Source: Allolobophora icterica
Lineage: Eukaryota > Annelida > Clitellata > Crassiclitellata > Lumbricidae
NCBI GenBank assembly: GCA_963556255.1
Contig: OY744611.1
Location: 36,962,306-37,026,305 of the forward strand
Reading direction: 5' to 3'
Length of the DNA: 64,000 bases
Shown: piece by piece, positions 1 to 10,302 of the stretch
Position numbering within the stretch: position 1 is the stretch's first letter
Layout of the letters: each line of letters begins with the position of its first letter
The notes under the pieces: generated by a model
What the model saw: only the letters and a program-made list of their open reading frames with translations
What the model was told of the DNA's origin: nothing
Databases searched by the model: none
Translations under genes and position numbers: made by a program

Positions 1-439
1 GACATGCGGAGATATGTAGACAGGAGGGCAGAGTCAAAGACAGATATCAGAAGTAAGACAGAAAGAAAGACAGATGCAAAGTCAGTGGGACAAAGCGAGA
101 GACATAGACCAGCCCAGTTAAGAGCGTTGCCATGGAGACGGTCGTAACCTTCGTCCGGAGCAGAGCAACAGATGCGGACAATAGGGAGCATCAATGAAAT
201 CTTTAATAGAATCGATTGCAATGCAACACATGTTTAGCCATGCGCAGAAGAAACCGCCTCCGGACGCCATCCATCGGCTGCTCTTTACAGCGTGGACGAA
301 CGCTGAAAATGTACAATAGGGCATCATCATAATTATTAATAATAAGAATGATAATAAAAAATGATTATAATAGGCCATACTTATAATAATAATAATTATT
401 ATCATTATTATAAGTGGGTGGCTATAATTTGCAAAAACG

Positions 440-790
440 CGACATAGAATCAGCTCATGGTTACTTACCACTTTGTCCCCTTGGCATTCGAAACCCTGGG
501 GTCCATATATAACGATGGGCTGGCCATTATCACGGCGCTGGGACAGAGCCTCAGCAAAGTCTCTGGTTATGTACGAGAGACATCATTATCTTTTCCAAAG
601 TCTGGCGTTGACAATCCAACGCTTCAATGCAGTTGCTTGACGCGGCACGTTCTCTCTCCCAGAACCTGACGTATAGTGATCGTCCCAGATGTTTCTCTCT
701 ATGTTTATAATATTTATGTCCTCGAGGGATCATAATTATGCACCTTGGAGCATAAATATTATTATTAATAATAATATTAATAAACTTGAC
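440..790 (+). mobile_element. 3' fragment of a LINE (same family as the copy at 44690-46000)
   Basis: The reading frame from about 457 contains VAFETLG-like residues (LAFETLGSIYNDGLA) that match the C-terminal end of the minus-strand LINE ORF at 44762-46000 (VAFETLGPINNEGLA). A small deletion near 590-600 shifts the frame; the matching continuation FQSLALTIQRFNA then reads in another frame to a TGA. Downstream at about 719-755 is the GAGGGATC motif and stem-loop typical of this family's 3' end, followed by an ATT-rich tail. This is a dead, strongly 5'-truncated copy. Confidence 0.75.
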
Positions 791-792
791 GA

Positions 793-1127
793 GTCTTATC
801 CAACCCGATGTTGTCAGGGCCCTGCCACTGCCTATCTTCGAGAGCTTTGCTGCTCCCAAGGCCGACGTTCCCTCCGCTCTGCGGGAAAAGGGGTTCTTCT
901 AGTCCCCTTCGCTCGTTCCACGACTATGCAAAGTCGAGCTTTTTCAGTGGTGGGCCGGTGGTCTGGAATAGGCTTCCCTTAGAGCTCCGCTTGTGCCCTG
1001 GAGTCCACTCTGGCCTGTTTCTTACTAATCTTAAAACTATGCTATTTGAGCGTGCCGGTGTCCGGAGCGCCTCCGAGTAGTTCCCTTGAAGAGGCGCTAT
1101 ATAAATTCTCGAATGAATGAATGAATG
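793..1127 (+). mobile_element. 3' end of a CR1/L2-type LINE with (GAAT)n tail
   Basis: Frames at 808-1080 read like the end of a non-LTR retrotransposon ORF2: a run around FSGGPVVWNRLPLELR, where the family usually has a F-S-x-x-G-P-x-x-W-N-x-L-P motif, then a short tail ending at TAG. The 3' UTR ends with GGAGCGCCTCCGAGTAG, GAGGCGCTATATAAAT and a GAAT tetranucleotide tail. The same terminal motif recurs elsewhere in the window. The copy is 5'-truncated, and its tail is interrupted by the TIR element that follows. Confidence 0.7.
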
Positions 1128-1697
1128 CAGTGGCGGCGATCTTGTCTGAGAGGTAGGGGGGACAAAGTCGGCCACGATCTCGTCGACGACCGTTTTTCTA
1201 AATCTTCCCCCCCCCCAAATTTTCTGCCACTTCTTCTCCAAAAAATTTCGCTTTCATCTCCGAAAAAGTTGATGACCTTTTTTTAGTCATTGCCCTCTTT
1301 TTACAAATTTTCCCCAGTGCTAAATTTGTAATTTTTTCCCGGATCTCATCTAAAAAAATCCTAACAATTTTCAATTAGTCCTCCACCTACTTTCGTGACT
1401 TTTCCGTGCCTTCAAAATAACTCACGACTTTTTTGACGTTGGGTCTCCTCCACATGCCTTTTTTTCCTTCTCTTCTTTCTTTTTTCCTTCTCTTCTTCAA
1501 ATTTTGGGGGACACTTCTGCTCAAAACAACTTTTCTGGTCGAAAAGGCACTCAAAACTCATTTTCGCCCTCACACACAATTGCATTTCTTGACCTTTTTT
1601 GGCGTTTCTTCAAAATTTGGGGGGTCCGATGTATGGCGTGACCCCACTCTTAAGGGGGGGTCTTGTCCCCCTCGACCCCCCTAGATCGCCGCCCATG
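1128..1697. mobile_element. TIR element (MITE-like), GGCGGCGATC family, nested in a LINE tail
   Basis: The left end CAGTGGCGGCGATCTTG and right end GATCGCCGCCCATG are inverted copies. Both flanks read AATGAATG, but this lies in a GAAT microsatellite, so the 8-bp duplication is only suggestive. The interior is T-rich with no coding capacity. Related copies lie at 5432-5797 and, inverted, near 36374-36606. The CAG..CTG-type ends suggest hAT. Confidence 0.65.
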
Positions 1698-1739
1698 AAT
1701 GAATGAATGAACCCAGACAGTAGCAATTCTCCGAAGCCA

Positions 1740-1807
1740 TTTTAAGCCCCGAGGGATCATAATTTACCGAGGGCAAAATATTATTATTATTATTTGATCA
1801 TCATCAG

Positions 1808-1890
<83 letters not shown>

Positions 1891-2010
1891 TCATCATCAT
1901 CATCATCATCATTATCATCATCATCAGTAGCTGTTTCAGACCTGATTTTATTGTCTCCAGACAGCATTTTGGAACCTGAGGGATCACGTCTGCCTCGGTT
2001 GTAAAAGATT
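1740..2010 (+). repeat. LINE 3'-end fragments and a (CAT)n microsatellite
   Basis: At 1747-1795 the motif CCGAGGGATCATAATTTACC precedes an (ATT)n run. From about 1797 to 1926 is a nearly pure CAT array. At 1975-2003 a second terminal motif, CCTGAGGGATC..CCTCGG, appears. Both motifs match the 3' end of the LINE family seen at 440-790 and 44690-46000. The poly-His and poly-Met frames here are products of the array. Confidence 0.65.
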
Positions 2011-2975
2011 AACCATAACAGCCATCCCAGACAAAAATGCTATCCCTAATTTGAATTCCTAAGGGAATCCTAAGGGATCATATGTAGGCCATACCTCTGG
2101 TAAAACAAATTAATACGAAAGATTATTATAGATACTAATGAAACGTTTATGATGTTGCATCAACATCACCAAGTTCTATCTCTGACTAAGTTCTCTTATC
2201 TTTTAGGATCATTTCTACCTCTGATGATTAGCAAAAAACACGAGCAAGATGCATCGTGAGCGTGCATTACCTAATGCATTCCAATCCTAGGTCATTGGTG
2301 CTCGAGGGGGGCAGTAAACCCTTAGAACTCAAAATTAATAATCGTAATCGTAATATTCAAACTTCTAAAGCGCCACAAGAAGGCCAAGTGCAGGCACCAG
2401 TCTATTCACGAGCGCTGCGTGAAATCAGAGGAGTTTTACCAAAGAGTAGTCCAAACTCCAAAGGAGATTCGAGTCCGGGTACCATGGAGCATGGGCGGAG
2501 TTTGGTCTTAGTTCATGGAGGGCTAAAGCATACCGCCACCTCCCCTCCCCGCCGCAAAGCGGCACCCCTTAAAAACGGAGAGGTTTGGGGGCGAGTTGAA
2601 CCCCCAGTCGGAGATTTCCAACTTGATATACTCGTATATCACCCTGAAGGATTGTCGGCTGAGTTGGCCCAGCTGGCCTGACATTCACGTATGGCCACCT
2701 ATCCATACAGGCCCCTACCATCCGTTTGAGAACTTATTATACGTGTTCGCCAGCGTTGCAACAACATCACCAATGAAGCCCTCGTCCCCGTGCGAGGGCA
2801 TTCTATAGCTGCGCCACTGTCAACATGCAACTATGATGGCCCTAATGCTTGTTTGGCTAGCCCAGCCAGCAGTCGATAGGTAGCCCATATAGGACCCATA
2901 TTCCCACATGACGCCCGTATAGAGCCCATATGGGTCCCAAGTATGCACATGTAAATGCTAGCAGGGCCGTTGCCC

Positions 2976-3077
<102 letters not shown>

Positions 3078-3159
3078 GTACAGTTTTGTTCCAACTGTTG
3101 AGATAATTGTAAACCTGCTGGACAGGTTCTACCAGACAGACGGTCCCAGAAATTGTGAC

Positions 3160-3310
3160 TCGGAAAACGAGTCAGCGAGTCAAATTCGAGTCCATGGTTC
3201 GAGTCCGAGTCCAAGTCCGAGTCGTGACAGTCCAAGTCCGAGTCCGAGTCCGCAGAAAATCGGTCTCGAGTCGGACTCGGGTCCTTGGCCGGACTCGAGT
3301 ACTACTTCAC
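3160..3310. repeat. Degenerate GAGTCC/GAGTCG hexamer array
   Basis: Repeated GAGTCCGAGTCC and its complement GGACTCGAGTC form a short inverted, tandem hexamer cluster. The layout resembles the subterminal arrays of the hAT elements at 6160 and 8607 but with a different hexamer. No TIR or target duplication was found, so the assignment stays open. Confidence 0.4.
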
Positions 3311-4856
3311 TGCAGACGGAAGGACGAACAGACAGACAGTAACAGACGGACTGACGAAGAGGGAAAAGAGGGCGACGAACAGCCAGACGTAGAGAGGCTG
3401 ACGGAAAAGAGGAAAAAAGATGGGCCTTGGAAGAGTTTCGTTCAATATTGAACCATGAGTCTATTAGTCACCGAAGTTTCACCTGTGGCGGTCGAGATAA
3501 TTGCGTCTGAAGGCAACTATACACCCCCTCCGTCTTCCTTCGCTCGTCTTCCTACCTCCCTTCATCTGCCTCCAGCAGAGGACTTAATAGATTGCGCATG
3601 GGGCAATGTCTACCTGGCTGTTCCTCCTCCTACTCCTCCCTACTCTCCTATACATTCGCGCCACAGTTAGACCTACTGAGAGCGGTTACTCATCGCCCCA
3701 GTTAGTAACATCGACTCCAGCCGATCGTCTGCTATGCTGGCGACGTCAGACTGACGTCAAACTCAGCATGACGTATTTCTGTGTCTAACTCTAGCCAGGG
3801 TGGAAATTGTCAATCCCCCAGTCTTTCTTAGGACCCCCACAGTTAAGTCTTCATTGCACACCCAGGGGTCGTTTCCAACCCCCTCTGTTGTGCTATAGTG
3901 TGTGATTTAGCATTATCTGATTCTGGGTCTCTGACAAAGACAAGAAATTTTCATGCTGTATCATGTATACATTTTGGAATTTTCTCAGCAAAGGAATTGA
4001 TTTTGATTCGAGTCTGACTTGCAAAACTTCTTCTAGCTTAGAAGTCAGCTACTTTCAAATTTCGTTGACATCAGTTTGCAAAATACGGATAAAATGTTCA
4101 ACCCCCCTACCCAGTCTTTTTTCTACAATACCCACCTGACTCTAGCTACTATCGTCTGGATTATTTCCGACAATATCGGTGCAACTGTTTCCTGTAACTT
4201 CTACAGAACCATGGGAGGTAAAACAACGTTTGAAAACACATGCGACTTCATCGCCACAGCAGGTTAATTTTAGAGTCTTTTCTACAGGCGCTGCATAAAT
4301 GGACCAGCTGCTTTGCATTATGTAAGACAGTAACCACTGCTGTCTGTAGAGATGAGATCAGAGGTACTAAAAGGCGCTATAGTAAGTATCTAGATAACTA
4401 AATATAACAAATGGCATAAGCAAGTGTTGTCAGATAAGAGACATGTTGCACAATTTACGCCCAGACTGATTCCGGTTGCAGACGGTCGGTCCACTTAGCC
4501 CAACGACCCTGAACTCTTAAGAGCTTCTTCCCAGGGTTTCTATGCCTTTCCCTCTAGCAGCAATCACACAACCGTCACCATGTAATAGCGCAGGCCTCCA
4601 ACAAGGGCGCATCCAGTTACTTTGCTCTGTGTTCAGTCCAGTTTGATTGCGCTGCGTACAAGGTCATGACCCAATTTGAGTTTGGGGTCATTTTGGGGAA
4701 GTGACTGGATTGGTTTAACCCCACAACCCGAACTTTGGGTGAAAATAATGCATAGCTTAACATTGCAACAAATAATAATTAGGGCCTAATCAGTCATAAT
4801 CTATATGAATATATACAAACCATTATTTATACACAAAGAATGCAAACCATATATAC

Positions 4857-5164
4857 ATGTATATATATATGTATGTATGTATGGATGTATGTATGTATGT
4901 ATGTATGTATGTATGTATGTATGTATGTATGTATGGATGTATGTATGTATGTATGTATGTATGTATGTATGTATGTATGTATGTATGTATGTATGTATGT
5001 ATGTATGTATGTATGTATGTATGTATGTATGTATGTATGTATGTATGTATGTATGTATGTATGTATGTATGTATGTATGTATGTATGTATGTATGTATGT
5101 ATGTATGTATGTATGTATGTATGTATGTATGTATGTATGTATGTATGTATGTATGTATGTATGT
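4857..5164. repeat. (ATGT)n microsatellite
   Basis: Roughly 300 bp of ATGT tetranucleotide with two ATGG interruptions near 4881 and 4933. It stays open in several frames (MYVC / YIHT repeats), which explains the spurious long ORFs on both strands. Confidence 0.95.
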
Positions 5165-5406
5165 GGTTTATATACAGCATATCTGGTCCATAGAGGTTGA
5201 AAGTGGCAATGGGGGCCCTCGCCACACATGGATACAAGTGGTAGAGTCTTCCCTGCAGCAATTAAAAATTCGGACTACACGCAGTTAGAAGATTAGCTCA
5301 GAATAGAAATCGGTTGGATCATGCAGTGGAAAAGACAAGGCTCCAGACAGGAGCAAGCCACAGGTGATCGAACATCATGGGAAATCAGCGAAAGAAAGAA
5401 GCAAAG

Positions 5407-5797
5407 CAGTCCCTTAGGCTATGAAAAAAGGCAGAGGCGGCGATCTTGTTTGACAGGTGGGGGGGGGGGACTCGGGACACTTTTGAACTGATCTGGTCAA
5501 TAAAGATGTCGAAATTTTTTCGCGTTTTTAAGCGTTTCTTCGAAATTCTGGGGGAGGTTGAAGAGCAGTCCCTTAGGGCCTAGGCTATGAAAAAAGGCAT
5601 AGGCGGCGATCTTGTTTGACAGGTGGGGGGGGTCTCGGGACGCTTTTGAACTGATCTGGTCAAAAAAGAGGTCAATTTTTTTCGCGTTTTTGGGCGTTTC
5701 TTCGACATTCGGGGGGGGGGGGACAACTGTATACTGTGTCCCCCACTGTTAAAGATGGGGTCTTGTGCGCCTCGACTCCCCGGGATCGCCGCCCCTG
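5407..5797. mobile_element. GGCGGCGATC-family TIR element with internal duplication
   Basis: The left end at 5432 (CAGAGGCGGCGATCTTG) and right end at 5797 (GATCGCCGCCCCTG) are inverted copies. About 155 bp, including flanking host sequence and the left terminus, is duplicated in tandem: the 5407-5560 segment recurs from about 5562. The copy therefore has two left ends and one right end. No clean target duplication was found. Confidence 0.65.
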
Positions 5798-5817
5798 TGA
5801 AGAGGGTATGAAGAGTT

Positions 5818-5925
5818 AACGAACTTCATTTTCTTAGCCTCGGCATAAGAGGCCGGGTGGTCAGACCTTTCCCTCGCCATCTCATCTTCCCACCAACAGC
5901 TTGCGGTCAGTGTACTTATTAAAAC
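5818..5925 (-). mobile_element. SINE fragment, homologous to the body of the SINE at 57150-57420
   Basis: Read on the minus strand, GATGAGATGGCGAGGGAAAG, then CTGACCACCCGGCC and GCCGAGGCTAAGAAAATG align with 57290-57365 on the plus strand. The tRNA-like head is missing here. Confidence 0.65.
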
Positions 5926-6159
5926 TGGGTTGGCTATATGGGGTGCAGATGGAGCGGGAAATCTTAAGTGAAAGGTAGGCTAACTATAAAGTTCAACACA
6001 AATTCAGTCTAGTAATTAGCTAGCCTAGTAAATGTCATTCAAATCATGGGAAACGAGAATATTCGGAAAGCAAAAAGTCGATTTCCTTTTCACTAAACTG
6101 TTTTCAAGGTAAAATCGGCGAATTTTAAGAACTGTCTTAGTCCACTCCCCACTTGTAGT

Positions 6160-7047
6160 CAGTCTTGTTGTCCTCGAGACCAAGGTCTTGGTCTCGAGTG
6201 CTCTCGAGTTCGTTTTTAAAAGTCTTGGTCTTGGTCTTGGTCTTGAGGTTCAAGGTCTTGGTCTTGGTCTTGAGGTTCAAGGTCTTGGTCTTGGTCTTGG
6301 TCTTGAGGTTCAAAGTCTTGGTCTTGGTCTCGCAAGACCAAGACCAAGACCGGCTGTTAATATGAACAGTCATTTACAGAACTCAAGAATTCTGTATCAA
6401 GCCTGCTTGCATCATACGACCAATATCTATGGATGGATACATCATACAAGTCTTGTTGGTCAGGAAAACCCATTGGCAGCAGCAGCAGCATATTCTGTAT
6501 CAGACGGTATGATAAACCATGGGAAGATTCCAAAAGGACTCACTATCTGTACATTTACATCCAGTGCTTGAAAAGTTACTCTGTGTGTGTCAGAGACTTC
6601 AGCACCTGTAGAACGTATTTTTTCACATGGCGGAATTTTTATGAGGCCTACCACGCACGTCTTGGTCAGAAAATTCTGAGCGAATTGGTTTTTATAAAAT
6701 ACAAAAGGCATTTGGCATAAGAGTTTGCATGAAGGACTTTTGAATACAAATTCGGATTTCTCTGCAGTTAGCATTTAAAGTTAATTTGCTTGAATAAAAT
6801 AAAAGACTCATGTTTTCATTAAAATAGGGAATCTTCCGAATTTACAATTTTTAGAAGTCTTGACCTGATTTCGATTTGTTGGGTCTTGGTCTTGGTCTTG
6901 AGGTTCAAGGTCTTGGTCTTGGTCTTGGTCTCGAGGTTCAAAGTCTTGGTCTTGGTCTTGGTCTCGAGGTTCAAGGTCTTGGTCTTGGTCTTGAGGTTCA
7001 AGGTCTTGGTCTTGGTCTTGAGGTTTAAGGTCTTGACAACAAGACTG
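6160..7047 (+). mobile_element. hAT-superfamily non-autonomous transposon, copy A (888 bp)
   Basis: The termini are a perfect 13-bp inverted repeat (CAGTCTTGTTGTC). An exact 8-bp target duplication, CTTGTAGT, flanks it at 6152-6159 and 7048-7055. Just inside each end are arrays of AAGACC-type hexamers joined by a GAGGTTCAAG spacer, inverted between the two ends. Between 6595 and 6720 the plus strand reads TSAPVERIFSHGGIFMRP, then, after a frame break, KILSELVFIK. This is the C-terminal dimerisation motif of hAT transposases. The rest of the transposase is gone. The target duplication and termini show insertion by a hAT enzyme supplied in trans. Confidence 0.92.
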
Positions 7048-7110
7048 CTTGTAGTCTCCTGCATCCGCCACTGATTGGCGCATGCGCAGCGTATACACAG
7101 TACGCACATG

Positions 7111-7280
7111 CAGAGGCGTCTACCCCCGCTATAGTCATTGGAGCAACTTCCCCTTCCCCTTCTTCTTCCCCTTCCCCTTCCTTCCCCCTAAAATGGTGGC
7201 ACACACACTGACAGATCTCCCCCCGCCTATTTCTTGGATGGAGCATTTGCTCCAAGGTTTCTATGGTGTAGACGACCCTG
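7111..7280. mobile_element. hAT-type MITE (170 bp)
   Basis: The ends CAGAGGCGTCTACC and GGTGTAGACGACCCTG are imperfect inverted repeats. Flanks CGCACATG and CGTACATG match at 7 of 8 positions. The interior is a CCCCTTCC-rich tract. An inverted relative lies at 13701-13868. Only 55 bp separate it from hAT copy A. Confidence 0.75.
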
Positions 7281-7748
7281 CGTACATGCAAACGTATACA
7301 ACGTGTACAGTTAGGAAACTCTCGACTCGATGCCATCTGCGTGTGAAACCTCTGTTTCTGCAGCTTTAGGTTCGATTCAGTCCATCAGTCTGACTACAGA
7401 GCGGCTTTACAACTGGACCAGAGTACGTGGAACACAGCTCGCCTCCCAGGGCTCCTCATCTGTAACAGATGCTCAGGAAATCAGCCTCCCTAACCCCTCC
7501 ATCCCATCTCGTTTAACTGCTCACAAGCGCGCAGATAAAGGGATCTGTCCGAGGCAGCTGGAGCGACTCAATGGCTCTGTCGCTTCATTCTTTCCATCAG
7601 TAGGCTACTGCTACTGAGTAGACCCCTGTCACGAAACCAATTACGGTAAATTACAGTATTGTCATCGTAATATGTTACAATTACACTTACAGTGTTATGC
7701 TACCCTTGCTACTCTGCCAGCATACACACATGGAGCCCATAATAATAT

Positions 7749-7771
7749 ATATATATATAATTATATATATA

Positions 7772-7830
<59 letters not shown>
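7749..7830. repeat. (TA)n microsatellite
   Basis: TA array with AATTATA interruptions in its left third, directly upstream of the LINE fragment at 7834. Confidence 0.9.
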
Positions 7831-7833
7831 CGT

Positions 7834-8480
7834 AAATTGTGCTCGCAGGTTCACGCTTATCAAACAAGAAATGCTCACACGTACCGCCCTGACAGGGTGC
7901 GTACAAATTTACGAGGGTTTGGCATTAAATCTTCAGGCCCTAAGCTATGGAAATCAATCCCTCAGGTTATCCGCTCCGCTACCACTTATTATGCTTTCAA
8001 AAAAATCTTAAAGAATTTATACTTGGTTCGTGATCACTTGCATCTAAACCGCGGAACTCCCAAATGTGGCTCCACTCAGAAACGTTCTGGTATATATTCT
8101 GTTCAGGGGGTGTGTGCGTGGCGTGGGGGTGCAGGGAGGTCGGCTGAATGGCCTCTGGCGAGAGCTAAATTTAGTTAAGAGTAGTTAAGATTACCTAGAA
8201 TCCTAGATGGTTATTTTGCTCTTTAGTTATGCTCTCCTTGAGCTAATTCTTTCTTTTCTTCTTTCTTCTTCTTTCCTCTGCTTTTCTTCCTGCTTCTTAT
8301 CTTAATCTGTCTTGGTAATTCACATGTACAATGTATAGGCATTAAATCTTCAGCGGGACCTTGGTCCCTTTGGGTCTTCCTTTTGCCTTCCTAGACTCCT
8401 TGCGAAATGATTGCAGGATATAGGCCTATGTATAGATATGTTTTACAACTATCAGGATTGCAATAAACGACATTGAATTG

Positions 8481-8483
<3 letters not shown>
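7834..8483 (+). mobile_element. 3' end of a CR1-type LINE
   Basis: The frame at 7837-8178 contains YQTRNAHTYRPDRVRTNLRG, then FGIKSSGPKLWKSIP, a pattern typical of the far C-terminus of CR1-group ORF2 proteins. It is followed by an AT-rich 3' UTR ending in GCAATAAACGACATTGAATTGAAA, consistent with a short repeated tail. The reverse transcriptase domain is absent (5' truncation), and a TA array abuts each side. Confidence 0.7.
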
Positions 8484-8525
<42 letters not shown>

Positions 8526-8530
8526 GATTA

Positions 8531-8565
<35 letters not shown>
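8484..8565. repeat. (TA)n microsatellite
   Basis: Two TA runs separated by TAAGATTAAGA at the 3' end of the LINE fragment. Confidence 0.9.
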
Positions 8566-8566
<1 letters not shown>

Positions 8567-8606
8567 GGTTCGTGTATATGACATGCTACCCTATACAGGC
8601 TATAAT

Positions 8607-9474
8607 CAGTCTTGTTGTCAAGACCTTAAACCTCAAGACCAAGACCAAGACCTTGAACCTCAAGACCAAGACCAAGACCAAGACCTTGAACCTCAAGACC
8701 AAGACCAAGACCAAGACCTTGAACCTCAAGACCAAGACCAAGACCTTGAACCTCAAGACCAAGACCGAGACCAAGACCCAAAAAATCAGTCGTATCCAGA
8801 CTTCTATTCCTTACTAAAAATTGTCCAGTCGGACTACTCGTTATTTTAATGAAAACATGAGTTTTTCTTTTATTCAAGCAAAACAACTCTAAATGGAGAC
8901 TGCAGAGAATTCCGAATTCGTATTTACAAAAGTCTTTCATACGAAATGTTATTCCAAATGCCTGTTGAATTTTGTAAAAAAACAATTTGCTCAGAATTTT
9001 CTGACCAAGATGTGGGGCCTCATAAAAATTCTACCATGTGAAAAAACACGGTCTACAAGTGCTGAAATCGTTAGCACACAAAGCAGCTTTTCAAGAACCG
9101 GATGTAAATGTACAAATTAATCATGTGTCTGTAACCGGAAGTCAAAATAATTGTCCAAAACAACAGTGAAGCCTCATTCACACCGTGTAAATACTAAAGC
9201 AATAACTGTATGAGTAATTATTGGATAAATTTTTAAAATTCTTGCCGTTTTTAAAAATTAATGACTATTCATATTGACAAAAGTCTTGGTCTTGCAAAAC
9301 CAAGACCAAGACTTTGAACCTCAAGACCAAGACCAAGACCAAGACCTTGTACCTCAAGACCAAGACCAAGACCAAGACCTTTGGTCTCAAAGACCAAGAC
9401 CAAGACCAAGACTTTTAAAAACGAATTCGAGTGCACTCGAGACCAAGACCTTGGTCTCGAGGACAACAAGACTG
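8607..9474 (-). mobile_element. hAT-superfamily non-autonomous transposon, copy B (868 bp)
   Basis: Inverted relative of copy A. The same 13-bp TIR CAGTCTTGTTGTC is at both ends, with a perfect 8-bp target duplication, GCTATAAT, at 8599-8606 and 9475-9482. Subterminal AAGACC hexamer arrays lie at both ends, with different repeat numbers from copy A. On the minus strand the interior encodes FSHGRIFMRP, the decayed hAT C-terminal motif. The shared internal deletion shows A and B belong to one non-autonomous family rather than being independent decay products. Confidence 0.92.
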
Positions 9475-9878
9475 GCTATAATACAGCCCATATGGGTCCC
9501 ATCTGACGCCCATGAAAATGCTAGCAGAGTACCGTAATAATTACTTAGGCCGGCTCTTCCAACGACAAGGCCACTTGAACAGTGAACACCTCTACGCAAT
9601 CTTTTCGTCCGATTTCAAGGCGAAATCTAACCAGATTGCCGTGGAGTGTTACGGCAAAGCTCAGTGGTTCGACATCATTGCGTTGCCAAGAGATCGGAAG
9701 ATAGTTAGATGGTAGAAAAGACGAGTCTAATTACATGTAGGCCTACTTCAAACTGGTAAAGTAAGGTAAGCACATCCAGGGGCGTAACTTTGCCTTAGAA
9801 GGGGGGTTACCAAATTTTGAATAATTTCCCCTCGTGACTGATAAATAATTATAATGGTGTCGCCTATGCACCATGCCT

Positions 9879-9896
9879 AATAAATATAATAATACC

Positions 9897-9928
<32 letters not shown>

Positions 9929-10026
9929 TATTAATAACAATAATAGTAATAATAATAACAATAATAATAATACTAATAATAATAACAATAATAGTAATAA
10001 TATTAATAATAATAATAATAATAATT
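9879..10026. repeat. (AAT)n microsatellite with AAC variants
   Basis: About 150 bp of AAT trinucleotides with scattered AAC and AGT units. The poly-Asn, poly-Ile and poly-Leu frames here come from this array. Confidence 0.95.
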
Positions 10027-10153
10027 GTAAGAATATGATGATGATGGTGATCACGATGATGATGCCCGGGAATTGTTTTCACTCTTGAGGACCTTCCTCG
10101 GAGAAAATTAATAATAGACATTATTTCTTCTAGGTACGAAAAGTGGGGTACGG

Positions 10154-10294
10154 CATATGCGTAAACTCTAGGGTGGGGGCAGCCAGGGCATGTGCCCCCT
10201 ATAATTGAGATGGACTGTACACCCAATGCAACAATTGTAGAATGAATCACCAAATGCACCCCGCCCCCAGATTTTGGACAAGTTTACGCCAGTG
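10154..10294. mobile_element. hAT-type MITE, GCGTAAAC family (141 bp)
   Basis: The ends CATATGCGTAAACTC and GTTTACGCCAGTG are inverted copies; flanks GGGTACGG and GGGAACGG match at 7 of 8 positions. Relatives are at 14493-14612 and 53359-53496, sharing the TGCATTGGGTGTACAGT core (inverted here). Confidence 0.8.
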
Positions 10295-10302
10295 GGGAAC
10301 GG

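Noticed and set aside
1764..1979. Long poly-His / poly-Met ORFs
   Set aside because: Products of the (CAT)n microsatellite in different frames; no surrounding gene structure.
4801..5288. Several 117-144-codon ORFs on both strands
   Set aside because: All are translations of the (ATGT)n array.
6137..6373. TKTKTLNLK- and VLVLRFK-type repeat ORFs (also at 6808-7109, 8572-8985, 9269-9537)
   Set aside because: Frames through the hexamer arrays of the hAT elements, open on both strands.
9512..9715. 67-codon ORF with ordinary-looking composition
   Set aside because: No recognisable motif, no partner exons, and it starts just after a hAT element's target duplication. Could be a relic but cannot be supported.
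9743..10259. Poly-Leu / poly-Ile ORFs suggesting membrane proteins
   Set aside because: Arise from the (AAT)n microsatellite.
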